From contig CAKTIO010000001.1 of NCBI GenBank assembly GCA_934565855.1, positions 124,001-188,000 on the forward strand: a DNA stretch of 64,000 nucleotides, written 5' to 3'. This document shows, in pieces, positions 16,433 through 24,546 of this stretch. Below the pieces are notes generated by a model. That model searched no databases, was not told the DNA's origin, and saw only the letters and a program-made list of their open reading frames with translations. The position numbers and the translations under genes were made by a program. How positions within the stretch are numbered: the stretch's first letter is position 1; each line of letters opens with the position of its first letter. Origin of the DNA: an uncultured Dysosmobacter sp. (lineage in GTDB: Bacteria; Bacillota; Clostridia; Oscillospirales; Oscillospiraceae).

Positions 16433-17448
16433 AGCAGATCCGCACGGAAGACGCCGTTGGTCATGTACTCTGCCACGACCTGACACAAATCATCAAGGAT
16501 GAGTACAAGGGCGCACGGTTCCATAAAGGACATATCGTTACGGAGGAGGATATTCCCGTCCTGTTGAGCATGGGCAAGGAGCATCTCTATGTCTGGGAAA
16601 TGACGCCCGGCATGGTTCACGAAAACGACGCCGCCGAGCGGCTCTGCGCGCTGTGCGCCAACGCCCATATGAGCCGCAGCGAGGTCCGGGAGGGAAAAAT
16701 CGAGCTGCGCGCCGAGTGCGACGGATTGTTCCGTGTCCGATCCCAGCAGTTGATGGCAGTAAACTCCGTAGAGGATGTCATGATCGCCACCCGTAAGGGC
16801 AATACCCCCGTCCGAAGGGGCGACAAGCTGGCAGGCACCCGCGTGATCCCGCTGGTGATTGAAGAGGAAAAATTACAGGCGGCTGAAGCCGCGGCGGGTC
16901 CGCAGCCCCTGTTGGAGCTGCTGCCCTACCGTCTGAAAACCGCCGCCATTGTGACCACCGGAAACGAAGTGAAAAAGGGTCTTATCCGGGACACCTTTAC
17001 CCCGGTGGTAGTGGAAAAGCTTGCCGCCTACGGAATTCAGACCATCGCGCAGGTTTTCTCCGGCGATGGCGTAGACGCTGTTGCCGGTGCCATTGCCGAA
17101 ATGCGGACGCACCATCCCGACCTGATCCTCTGCACCGGCGGCATGAGTGTGGACCCGGATGACAGCACCCCGGGCGGCATCCGCAAAAGCGGTGCCCGCA
17201 TCGTCGCCTATGGCGCGCCGGTGCTGCCCGGTGCCATGTTCCTGCTGGGATATTTAGAGGATGGCTGTCCCATCATGGGTCTGCCCGGCTGTGTCATGTA
17301 TGCCGGAGCCACGATTTTTGACCTGATCCTGCCCCGTGTTGCCGCAGGCGTTCCCGTTAGCAGGCAGGACCTGGTCGCCTTGGGTGAGGGCGGTCTCTGC
17401 CTTGGCTGCAAGCCCTGCCGCTTTCCTGACTGCCCCTTCGGCAAATAA
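16429..17448 (+). CDS. Molybdopterin-binding (MoeA/MogA-like) protein with a C-terminal cysteine cluster
   Basis: The 339-residue protein has an N-terminal region distantly like MoeA domains I-II. From about residue 170 it has a molybdopterin-binding fold with TTGNEVKKG, LILCTGGMSVDPDDSTPGGIRKSGA and PVLPGAMFLLG. It is shorter than MoeA (about 400) because domain IV is missing. It ends in an array C-x2-C-x2-C-x4-C (CLGCKPCRFPDCPFG) that could hold a metal or Fe-S centre. It may insert molybdate or present molybdopterin to YqeB/YqeC and the hydroxylase. It overlaps the MOSC gene by four bases. Confidence 0.82.
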   Translation: MKQIRTEDAVGHVLCHDLTQIIKDEYKGARFHKGHIVTEEDIPVLLSMGKEHLYVWEMTPGMVHENDAAERLCALCANAHMSRSEVREGKIELRAECDGLFRVRSQQLMAVNSVEDVMIATRKGNTPVRRGDKLAGTRVIPLVIEEEKLQAAEAAAGPQPLLELLPYRLKTAAIVTTGNEVKKGLIRDTFTPVVVEKLAAYGIQTIAQVFSGDGVDAVAGAIAEMRTHHPDLILCTGGMSVDPDDSTPGGIRKSGARIVAYGAPVLPGAMFLLGYLEDGCPIMGLPGCVMYAGATIFDLILPRVAAGVPVSRQDLVALGEGGLCLGCKPCRFPDCPFGK

Positions 17449-17468
17449 TCCTTACAGAACCTCTTATC

Positions 17469-17487
17469 GCGCCCGCACCCCGGGCGC
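17469..17487 (+). terminator. Weak hairpin after the moa operon
   Basis: GCGCCCG pairs with CGGGCGC across five bases, followed by a poor T tract (TGATTTCT). It probably gives only partial termination before modA. Confidence 0.4.
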
Positions 17488-17500
17488 TGATTTCTCCGAT

Positions 17501-17527
17501 CGTTATCCTTAATCGAGTATCACGGTA
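17501..17527 (+). promoter_or_regulatory. Shared bipartite element, modA copy
   Basis: CGTTATCC, 6 bases, GAGTATCACGGTA, matching the moaA copy in both halves and in spacing. An inverted repeat TTCCCC-TTA-GGGGAA follows at 17533-17547. I could not place a convincing promoter here. Confidence 0.6.
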
Positions 17528-17593
17528 TCTATTCCCCTTAGGGGAATGATTACATATCCCACCTAAATTTTAGCTTGAAAGGAAGTACGTCGC

Positions 17594-18475
17594 ATGAAAA
17601 AAACACTTGCCGCCCTGCTGTCCCTGTGTATGACGCTGTCTCTTGCCGCCTGCGGCAGCAGCGCTTCCACCGGCAGCGCCAGCTCCTCCGGAGCTGCCTC
17701 CGCTTCCGCAGCCTCCAGCGCAGGCGAAGCTCCTGTAGAGGTGATCGTATTCGCCGCCGCCTCCATGACGGAAACGCTGAACACCATCATCGACCAGTAC
17801 AAGGACGTGGCTCCCAATGTCACCATCACCGCCACCTACGATTCCTCCGGAAAGCTGAAGACGCAGATGGAGGAGGGCGCTCCCTGCGACCTGTTCATTT
17901 CTGCGGCACAGACCCAGATGAACGCTCTGGACGGCTCTTTGAAGGATGACCCGGAGAAGAATCCGGACGGACTGGATCTGGTATTGCAGGGCAGCCGGGT
18001 CAACCTGCTGGAAAACAAGGTAACTCTGGTAGTCCCCGAGGGCAACCCCGCCGGAATCGAAAGCTTTTCCGATCTGGCAAGCAACAAGCTGCATCTGATG
18101 GCGCTGGGCAACAGCGATGTTCCCGTGGGCAGCTATTCTCTGGATATTCTGAGCTATCTGGGTCTGAATGTCTCTGACCTGGAAGCTGCCGGAAAGATCA
18201 CCTACTGCTCCAACGTGAAGGAAGTGACCACCCAGGTCACTGAGGGCTCTGTGGACTGCGGCATTATCTATGCCACCGACGCCTACTCTGCCGGTCTGAC
18301 CGTGGTGGATACCGCCACCTCCGACATGTGCAAGCAGGTCATCTACCCCGCCGCCGTAATGAACACCACCACGGATGAAGCCAAGCTTGCCGCTGCCCAG
18401 GACTTCCTGGACTATCTGCAGACGGATGCCTGCGCTCCCGTGTTTGAGAGTGTCGGCTTCTCTGTCATCCAGTAA
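17594..18475 (+). CDS. modA: Molybdate ABC transporter substrate-binding lipoprotein
   Basis: The 293-residue precursor has a lipoprotein signal ending in the LAAC lipobox (Cys 19), a Ser/Ala-rich linker, and then the ModA fold: VIVFAAASMTETL at the first oxyanion loop, YDSSGKLKTQMEEGAPCDLFISA, and the late DCGIIYATDAYS. The serines in AAASM and DSSG are the expected molybdate ligands. It captures molybdate (or tungstate) at the outer face of the membrane for ModB and ModC. GAAAGGAAG precedes the ATG. Confidence 0.92.
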   Translation: MKKTLAALLSLCMTLSLAACGSSASTGSASSSGAASASAASSAGEAPVEVIVFAAASMTETLNTIIDQYKDVAPNVTITATYDSSGKLKTQMEEGAPCDLFISAAQTQMNALDGSLKDDPEKNPDGLDLVLQGSRVNLLENKVTLVVPEGNPAGIESFSDLASNKLHLMALGNSDVPVGSYSLDILSYLGLNVSDLEAAGKITYCSNVKEVTTQVTEGSVDCGIIYATDAYSAGLTVVDTATSDMCKQVIYPAAVMNTTTDEAKLAAAQDFLDYLQTDACAPVFESVGFSVIQ

Positions 18476-18529
18476 ATCCCCCTGCTCTTTTCAGAAGGAG
18501 CATTGCTCTTTGTGTAAAAAAGCGGTAAA

Positions 18530-18562
18530 ATCAGGTTGGGCAGTTTCCCTGCCCAGCCTGAT
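18530..18562 (+). promoter_or_regulatory. Intercistronic hairpin between modA and modB
   Basis: ATCAGGTTGGGCAG pairs with CTGCCCAGCCTGAT over 14 pairs including one wobble, with no following T run. It is probably an mRNA 3'-end stabiliser that raises modA over modB, though weak termination is possible. Confidence 0.5.
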
Positions 18563-18610
18563 CTCCGCTTACCGCTCCTCCCCATCCTGTTTCTTGGAGG
18601 TCTTTCCGAT

Positions 18611-19291
18611 ATGATGGACTGGTATCCCCTTTGGAACTCTCTGCGCATCGCCGCCATTTCCACCGTTTGCGTGTTCTTTTTAGGGCTGTTTTTTGCCTAT
18701 TATATTGCCCGGCTGCCCCGGCTGCTGAAGGGACTGTTAGACGTGGTGCTGACACTGCCACTGGTGCTTCCCCCTACGGTGGTCGGATGGCTGCTGCTGG
18801 TACTTATGGGACCGAAGCGTCCCTTCGGACAGTGGGTGCTTCAAACCTTCGGCGTCCGGATGGTCATGACCTGGTGGTCCTCTATTTTTGCCACCATTGT
18901 CGTCTCCTTCCCCCTGATGTACCGGACCGCCCGGGGCGCCTTTGAAAGCTTTGACCGCACTCTTTCCGAGGCAGGGCAGACACTTGGGCTGTCCAACCCG
19001 TATATCTTCTGGCGCATCCGGATGCCCTACTGCCGACAGGGCATCTTAGCCGGTGTGGTGCTGGCGTTCGCCCGGGCGCTGGGTGAATACGGCGCTACCT
19101 CTATGGTCGCCGGATATACCCCCGGAAAAACCGCCACCATCTCCACCACCGTTTACCAGCTCTGGCAGATCAATGACGATGTCGGCGCGTTCCGATGGGT
19201 GCTTATCAATATGGCGATCTCCGCCGTATTCCTGCTGGCGATCAATCTGCTGGAAACACGGGACCGGCAGTCCCGGAAAGGAGCGCGCTGA
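18611..19291 (+). CDS. modB: Molybdate ABC transporter permease
   Basis: The 226-residue protein has about five to six membrane segments and the permease coupling motif EAGQTLGLSNPYIFWRIRMP, the EAA loop that contacts ModC. LTLPLVLPPTVVGWLLL and LAFARALGEYGATSMVAG are typical of ModB/CysT permeases. Start ATG at 18611 follows TTGGAGG. An upstream in-frame ATG at 18536 falls inside the intercistronic hairpin. It overlaps modC by one base. Confidence 0.92.
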   Translation: MMDWYPLWNSLRIAAISTVCVFFLGLFFAYYIARLPRLLKGLLDVVLTLPLVLPPTVVGWLLLVLMGPKRPFGQWVLQTFGVRMVMTWWSSIFATIVVSFPLMYRTARGAFESFDRTLSEAGQTLGLSNPYIFWRIRMPYCRQGILAGVVLAFARALGEYGATSMVAGYTPGKTATISTTVYQLWQINDDVGAFRWVLINMAISAVFLLAINLLETRDRQSRKGAR

Positions 19292-20334
19292 TGGCTCTGA
19301 CTGTTGACATTCAAAAGCAGTTGGGCAGCTTTCACCTGCAGGTGCGGTTTTCTGCCCAGCAGGAGTGCCTTGCCCTGCTGGGCGGCTCCGGCTGCGGAAA
19401 AAGCGTAACGCTGCGCTGCATCGCCGGGATCCTGAAGCCGGACGAGGGACACATCGAAATTGACGGGCAGGTGCTTTACGACAGCGCTGCCAAGATCTGC
19501 CTGCCGCCTCAGAAACGGAACGTGGGCTACCTCTTCCAGCAGTATGCACTGTTCCCCAATATGACGGTCCGGCAGAACATCGCCGTTGCCGTTCGGGACC
19601 GCTCCAGCCGCAACGCCGCCGTAACGGAAAAGCTCCGCCAGTTCCGGCTGGAGGATGTGGCAGACAAGCGCCCCCGGCAGCTTTCCGGCGGACAGCAGCA
19701 GCGGACTACGCTGGCGCGTATTCTGGTGTCTCAGCCCAAGGTCATTCTTTTAGATGAGCCTTTTTCCGCGTTGGACAGCTATTTGAAATACCAGTTAGAG
19801 CTGGAGCTGCACGAAACGTTGGAGCAATTCCCAGGCTGCGTCCTGTGGGTCTCGCATGACCGGGGAGAGGTCTGGCGCAACTGCCGCCGGGTCTGTGTCA
19901 TCCACGATGGCACCTCCCAGCCGGTAGTCACCATGCAGGAGCTGTTCCAGCAGCCGGGAACCCCCTCCGCCGCCCGGCTGTCCGGGTGCAAGAACTTCTC
20001 CGATGCCATTCCGGGCGGAAGCTCCGTGCAGCTTCCGCAGTGGGGGCTGACGCTTACCTGTGGCAGTCCCGTTCCCGCAGACATTACCTCTGTGGGTATC
20101 TACTCCTCAAAAATTCGTCCTGCCCTCTCCGGCGACGCCAACAGCTTCCTCTGCCAGATCGTTCGTGTGATTGACGATCTGCAAAACACCATCGTCCTGC
20201 TGCGTCCGGTGGGTGCGGCGCAGGATGCTCCCCTGCTGCGCATGGAAATCGGAAAATCCGCCTGGGAGGCGCTGCCCCCATCCCAGCAGATCACTGTCTC
20301 TATTGCACCGTCTGACCTGCTGCTGTTGAAATAA
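19291..20334 (+). CDS. modC: Molybdate ABC transporter ATP-binding protein
   Basis: The 347-residue ATPase has Walker A GGSGCGKS (near residue 31), Q-loop LFQQYALFP, signature LSGGQQQR, Walker B VILLDEPFSALD and the H-loop WVSHDRGEVW. A C-terminal region after residue 230 fits a MOP/TOBE-like domain that could sense oxyanion. It energises molybdate import with ModB. The start codon overlaps the modB stop (TGATG). Confidence 0.92.
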   Translation: MALTVDIQKQLGSFHLQVRFSAQQECLALLGGSGCGKSVTLRCIAGILKPDEGHIEIDGQVLYDSAAKICLPPQKRNVGYLFQQYALFPNMTVRQNIAVAVRDRSSRNAAVTEKLRQFRLEDVADKRPRQLSGGQQQRTTLARILVSQPKVILLDEPFSALDSYLKYQLELELHETLEQFPGCVLWVSHDRGEVWRNCRRVCVIHDGTSQPVVTMQELFQQPGTPSAARLSGCKNFSDAIPGGSSVQLPQWGLTLTCGSPVPADITSVGIYSSKIRPALSGDANSFLCQIVRVIDDLQNTIVLLRPVGAAQDAPLLRMEIGKSAWEALPPSQQITVSIAPSDLLLLK

Positions 20335-20382
20335 TGTGATCCTTCCACCTACTTTTTACTGGATTTAAAGGAGGAATTCATC

Positions 20383-20880
20383 ATGTTCACTGCCCTGGTC
20401 CTTACTGTCAGCGACCGCAGCGCCCGAGGCGAGCGCCCGGACAGCAGCGGTCCCCTCATTGTCGAGCTGCTTTCCCAAGCCGGATACCGGGTCCTTCCGG
20501 TGCAGATCGTGCCGGATGAACAGCCGCAGATCGAAGCCATCCTTCGGAAAACGGCGGACCGGCAGCTGGCGCAGCTGATCGTCACCACCGGGGGCACCGG
20601 GTTCTCCCCCAGAGACGTCACCCCGGAAGCCACTATCGCCGTGTGTGAGCGTATGGCTCTCGGCATCCCAGAGGCCATGCGTTACGCCTCCCTGCAAATC
20701 ACGCCCCGCGCCATACTCTCCCGCGCACAGGCGGGCATCCGGCGCAGGACCCTGATCGTAAATCTCCCCGGCTCTCCCAAGGCAGCAAAGGAAAACCTGG
20801 AAGCGGTGCTTCCCTCGCTGGAGCATGGACTGCAAATGCTCTGCGGCGGGCAGGCGGACTGTGCCAGTCTGGCGGATTGA
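20383..20880 (+). CDS. mog: Molybdopterin adenylyltransferase family protein (MogA/MoaB)
   Basis: The 165-residue protein starts TALVLTVSDRSARGER and has the molybdopterin-binding motifs LIVTTGGTGFSPRDVTPEAT and LIVNLPGSPKAAKENLEAVL. MogA-type proteins adenylylate molybdopterin before metal insertion. It follows modC after 48 bases behind AAAGGAGG and is probably cotranscribed with it. The bacterial MogA/MoaB distinction cannot be made from sequence alone. Confidence 0.88.
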   Translation: MFTALVLTVSDRSARGERPDSSGPLIVELLSQAGYRVLPVQIVPDEQPQIEAILRKTADRQLAQLIVTTGGTGFSPRDVTPEATIAVCERMALGIPEAMRYASLQITPRAILSRAQAGIRRRTLIVNLPGSPKAAKENLEAVLPSLEHGLQMLCGGQADCASLAD

Positions 20881-20911
20881 CGGGTATACCATTCCTTCAT
20901 AAAAGGCAGAA

Positions 20912-20952
20912 AAACAGGTGCCGGGAGGCTTTCCCGGCACCTGTTTTTCTTT
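20912..20952. terminator. Terminator after mog, shared with the convergent gene
   Basis: AAACAGGTGCCGGGA pairs with TCCCGGCACCTGTTT, followed by TTCTTTATTTT. Confidence 0.85.
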
Positions 20953-20955
20953 ATT

Positions 20956-21654
20956 TTACAGGCTGAAACGGCGGCGCGCCTCTTCCCGCAGCACCGGGAC
21001 ACGGCGGATCACCCGTAGCGGGATAATCAGCCCGATGCATACGATCAGCGTCACAATGGACCATCCCGGTTCCCAAACGCCCCGCAGATACATGTCTATG
21101 CAATACTCCGCGCCCAGCCCAAACAGTGCTACCGCACCGATCACAAGGCACAGCGCGGAAATTCGGGAGCGGCGGTTTCCCCGCAGCAAAAAGCTCAGCA
21201 GAAATACCACCGCGCATGCCACTCCCAGCAGCGGCAGCGCCAGCCCGCGGAACCAGTCCGACCCGTTCAGGTCCAACGAGATCAGATAGAGGTAGATCCC
21301 CACGGCAGCCACATCCAGCGTCAGCTTGAAAAACGTCGGCAGCCGCCGCAGGATCAATGGGAACACGAACCAGATCCACAGCATAACTGCCGCGCCGATG
21401 ACATAGAGCGACCACGGTCCGGAAAAGGGCAGCAGCAGATTGATCAGCCCGCAGCAGACTGCTGCGGATGCCAGCATGGATGTCAGCAGAAGGATCATAC
21501 CCTTCTTGGATACAGGCTCTACCTGTGCCGGCTGTGTCGGAAAATACGGCTCCACAGCGGTCTCCGTGTCCGGATGCCATACAGGCGTCTGACACAGGGG
21601 ACACACCTTTGCATTGGCATCCAGCTCCACTCCGCAATTTACACAATAGGACAT
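20956..21654 (-). CDS. DUF6320-type zinc-ribbon membrane protein
   Basis: The 232-residue protein opens with a zinc ribbon (CVNCG at residues 4-8, CPLC about 13 residues later) and then has about six hydrophobic segments with few charged loops, ending in an arginine-rich tail. This layout matches my recollection of DUF6320 proteins. It is 11 bases downstream of the HxxxDG acyltransferase gene and so forms one transcription unit with it. The function is unknown; being membrane-bound, it could anchor or supply substrate to the acyltransferase. Confidence 0.7.
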   Translation of the reverse strand: MSYCVNCGVELDANAKVCPLCQTPVWHPDTETAVEPYFPTQPAQVEPVSKKGMILLLTSMLASAAVCCGLINLLLPFSGPWSLYVIGAAVMLWIWFVFPLILRRLPTFFKLTLDVAAVGIYLYLISLDLNGSDWFRGLALPLLGVACAVVFLLSFLLRGNRRSRISALCLVIGAVALFGLGAEYCIDMYLRGVWEPGWSIVTLIVCIGLIIPLRVIRRVPVLREEARRRFSL

Positions 21655-21665
21655 GGCTGCTCCTT

Positions 21666-22940
21666 TCAACGGTTGCTCTCGATCTTCACCGGCAGTCCCT
21701 CACGGACCAGAAAACGGAAAAAGTCCCGCTCCGTGTCGGTCTCCGCCAGTGTCCCCGCAAAGGTGATCTCCATTGTATTTCCATAGCTGATGGAGGCACA
21801 GTGGCAACGGGGAACCGTCGCCTGCCCCAGGATCACTTCCATCCTGGTGATATACGGCTGCATTTCCACAGGCACGGTAAACGCCCCGGGATTGGTATAG
21901 GTCCCGGAATAGGGACGCACCCCATGCCAGTGATAGTTCCAGATCATCGCTGGATTTTTCAAAAACACAGGGATCGCCTGCAGCAACGGCTGGTTGGTGA
22001 ACCTTACATTGCCGGTGATCGCCGCCCGCAGCTCCTGCCGGTTGATATGCAGCTTCATATAATGGCGGACCTGCGTCACCACCTCTGGAAACGTATACTC
22101 TCCCAGTGCCGGATCTATGGATGGGCTGACGGTGGTGATGAAGTTCCGCAGCGTCCTGGAGGGAAAATACCCCCGCAGATTGATGGGAATCGCCAGTGTC
22201 ACCGGGCGCTCCCGGTAGGGGCGCTCCCGCTTCTGTTTCTCCAAAATCACAAAAATCAGCGCCGCGGTCAAATATTCCGTGACCGATGCGCCGTATTTCG
22301 CCGCCCGCTCCTTTAAGCGGTCCACAGGCAGAAAGCCCATTGTCACATGAAAGGTATAAAACGGCTCCGGCGTGCCGGTGTTGGGATAAGCGCGCCGCTG
22401 CCGCCCCAGTCCCCTTGCATAGGTCCCCGCATAGCGGACGTAGGCGTTTTCCAGCTCCTCCGGGTCCGGCGGTACCTTCAGATCCAGAACACCTTCGCCG
22501 GGTGGGACCTCAACGCCCCTCTGCCGGAGATATTCCGCCAGCAGCGTACGGAAAAAGGTCAGTGCGCCAGCGCCATCCGACAGGGCGTGAAAGACCTCAA
22601 TGGAGATCCTGTGGCGGTAATAATAAAACCGGACCAGCCAGCCGTTGTCCTCCTGAAAGCGAAAGGGCTGGCAGGGATCGGACACATCCTGCTTCAAAAA
22701 GGGTCCGGGGCGGGTGTTGGGCTCCAGATAGTTCCAGAACATTCCGTGGCGGATCCGCACAGCAAAGGTCGGAAACCGGGGCATCACCGCGGAGATCGCC
22801 CGCTGAAGGCTTTCCGGCTCCACCTCGTCCCGCATCAGGGCGGAAAAACGGTAGGTCGCAGAATACTGCTCCCGTTGGAGCGCAGAGTATAAAATTCCAG
22901 CGTGGTCCAGCTTATACCAGCTTTTCGGCATCTTCCTCAT
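21666..22940 (-). CDS. HxxxDG acyltransferase (condensation / alcohol acetyltransferase-like)
   Basis: The 424-residue protein looks like a CoA- or carrier-dependent acyltransferase of the condensation-domain superfamily. The catalytic HALSDG motif (H-x3-DG) is near residue 130 in ISIEVFHALSDGAGALTF, and the structural partner is a region like NLRGYFPSRTLRNFI. The start is chosen at 22940 (MRKMPKSW), behind GGGAGCGGGAG; an upstream ATG at 22967 lacks a good site. Nothing resembling an NRPS is nearby. It probably makes an ester or amide of a small or lipid substrate, but the substrate is unknown. Confidence 0.75.
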   Translation of the reverse strand: MRKMPKSWYKLDHAGILYSALQREQYSATYRFSALMRDEVEPESLQRAISAVMPRFPTFAVRIRHGMFWNYLEPNTRPGPFLKQDVSDPCQPFRFQEDNGWLVRFYYYRHRISIEVFHALSDGAGALTFFRTLLAEYLRQRGVEVPPGEGVLDLKVPPDPEELENAYVRYAGTYARGLGRQRRAYPNTGTPEPFYTFHVTMGFLPVDRLKERAAKYGASVTEYLTAALIFVILEKQKRERPYRERPVTLAIPINLRGYFPSRTLRNFITTVSPSIDPALGEYTFPEVVTQVRHYMKLHINRQELRAAITGNVRFTNQPLLQAIPVFLKNPAMIWNYHWHGVRPYSGTYTNPGAFTVPVEMQPYITRMEVILGQATVPRCHCASISYGNTMEITFAGTLAETDTERDFFRFLVREGLPVKIESNR

Positions 22941-23072
22941 GCTCCCGCTCCCTTCACTGCTCTGCATTGTAACATATCCGTCCCCTTCGCGCAAGAAAAG
23001 GAAAATTTCTCTTTCCATTTTTCCAAAAGCATGATAGAATCTCAAGCACAATCATCCCATTCAGGAGGTCCT

Positions 23073-24017
23073 ATGGAAAAGCCATCTACCCGCAAGCTGC
23101 CATCCGCAAAACCGCAGAGCCGTCCGCATCTGGACCCCATCATGCGGGCGCTGAAAGCCATCCACAGCGCTACAGCGCCGGAGGAAATGACCGCCGAAGA
23201 GCTGGAACACCAGCGGCACAGCCAGGAGGTTCTGGGGCGACTGGTCGCCCCCATGACCGGGATGGATTGGCAGGAATTCTCCCTGTCCGGAATGCCCGCC
23301 GCATGGACCCGTCTGAAAGCGCCGCACGGCAGCCGCCACGCCATTCTATACTGCCACGGGGGCGGCTATACCAGCGGCAATCTCGGCTACTCCCGGGTCC
23401 TTGCCTCCAAGCTGACCCATGCGACAGGCTATGACGTGCTGAGCTTTGAATACCGTCTGGCTCCGGAGCATCCCTATCCGGCAGCGCTGGAGGACGCCCA
23501 AAAGGCGTGGGATTACCTGATGCTGCAGGGCTACAGTGCGGAAAGCATCGTGCTGGCGGGGGACTCCGCCGGAGGGAATCTGGCGCTGACGCTGTGCCAC
23601 CGGCTCCGTCAGCAGGCACGCCGCCTGCCGGGCGCTCTGGTCCTGATGTCCCCGTGGACAGACATGACCATGAGCGGAGCCTCCTATCAGGAGCGGGCGG
23701 AAATCGACCCCATGCTGACCCCGGAATACATTGATGCAGTCCGCCGGGCATATGCCCGGGATGCTGACCTTCGCTCCCCCTGCCTTTCTCCGCTGTTCGG
23801 TGATTTTCACGGCTTCCCCCCTATCCTGATTCAGGTGGGAGATCACGAGATCCTGTTCTCGGATGCCACCTCCCTGTGGGAAAAGCTGAAGGAGCAGCAA
23901 GTGCCCTGCCGCCTGGAGATCAGTGAGGGAATGTGGCACGTCTTTCAGATGTTCCCCACCCGGAAATCCTCCGCCGCCATGACCGGGATCGCCCACTTTC
24001 TTCTGGACCAGAAATAA
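23073..24017 (+). CDS. Alpha/beta hydrolase of the hormone-sensitive lipase type
   Basis: The 314-residue protein has the oxyanion motif YCHGGGYTSGN (near residue 93), the nucleophile elbow LAGDSAGGNLAL (serine near 166), and a late aspartate and histidine (GDHE, GMWHVFQ) completing the triad. This is the HSL/acetyl-esterase family, which cleaves short to medium acyl esters. AGGAGG lies just before the ATG at 23073. It is divergent from the HxxxDG acyltransferase operon, which suggests opposed ester-making and ester-cleaving steps. Confidence 0.85.
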   Translation: MEKPSTRKLPSAKPQSRPHLDPIMRALKAIHSATAPEEMTAEELEHQRHSQEVLGRLVAPMTGMDWQEFSLSGMPAAWTRLKAPHGSRHAILYCHGGGYTSGNLGYSRVLASKLTHATGYDVLSFEYRLAPEHPYPAALEDAQKAWDYLMLQGYSAESIVLAGDSAGGNLALTLCHRLRQQARRLPGALVLMSPWTDMTMSGASYQERAEIDPMLTPEYIDAVRRAYARDADLRSPCLSPLFGDFHGFPPILIQVGDHEILFSDATSLWEKLKEQQVPCRLEISEGMWHVFQMFPTRKSSAAMTGIAHFLLDQK

Positions 24018-24020
24018 ACA

Positions 24021-24067
24021 AAAGGCTCCTCCGTATGAATCGAATCATACGGAGGAGCCTTTGCTTT
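24021..24067 (+). terminator. Terminator of the hydrolase gene
   Basis: An 18-bp perfect stem (AAAGGCTCCTCCGTATGA and its complement) with a 6-base loop, followed by TTTGCTTT. Confidence 0.8.
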
Positions 24068-24112
24068 ACAGGCGGACCATCTCACTGAACAGCTCCGGCG
24101 CTGCAAAGTAAT

Positions 24113-24385
24113 TTATCTCTTCTGAAAACAATCGCTGCAGTAAACAGGACGGTCCTCACGGGGCTGGAAGGGAACCTTGCAGGGTCTGCCGCACTCTGCG
24201 CAGACTGCGTCGAACATCTGGCGGGTGTTCTCAGAACGGGCGCCGCCCTTGCGAGCCATACGGCAAGCCTTGCAGCGCTGAGGCTCATTGGTAAAGCCCT
24301 TCTCTGCGTAAAACTCCTGCTCGCCAGCAGTAAATACGAATTCCTGACCGCAGTCTTTGCACACGATTGTCTTGTCTTGATACAT
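24113..24385 (-). CDS. Small zinc-ribbon protein
   Basis: The 90-residue protein contains four CxxC-type pairs: VCKDCG, RCKACR, VCAECG with RPC, and YCSDC. The first half, TIVCKDCGQEFVFTAGEQEFYAEKGF, followed by the CKACR motif, is the treble-clef zinc ribbon common in Firmicutes. The start MYQDKTIVCKD at 24385 follows AAAGGGG. Nucleic-acid or protein binding is likely but unproven. It is monocistronic. Confidence 0.75.
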   Translation of the reverse strand: MYQDKTIVCKDCGQEFVFTAGEQEFYAEKGFTNEPQRCKACRMARKGGARSENTRQMFDAVCAECGRPCKVPFQPREDRPVYCSDCFQKR

Positions 24386-24504
24386 GATATACCCCTTTAA
24401 ATAATAGTTCGTCGGCTCCGACGATTCTTTGATTATACGGGAGACTTGTGAAAAAGTCAACAAAGTTTCTGCCGCTGCCGCTTATATTTTTTCAATGGCA
24501 TAAT

Positions 24505-24527
24505 AAAGAGCCGCCCGCAGGCGGCTC
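24505..24527 (-). terminator. Terminator of the zinc-ribbon/coiled-coil gene
   Basis: GAGCCGCC-CGCA-GGCGGCTC hairpin, followed on the minus strand by TTTATTATG. Confidence 0.6.
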
Positions 24528-24546
24528 CTTTCACACATTTTATTTT

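Noticed and set aside
15014..16486. 490-codon open frame antisense to moaA, moaC and the MOSC gene
   Set aside because: It spans three genes with strong motifs and proper spacing; its own translation shows no domain and no ribosome binding site.
17449..17593. Molybdenum cofactor riboswitch before modA
   Set aside because: The region is short and lacks the conserved multi-stem Moco aptamer; the shared 27-base element is a better description.
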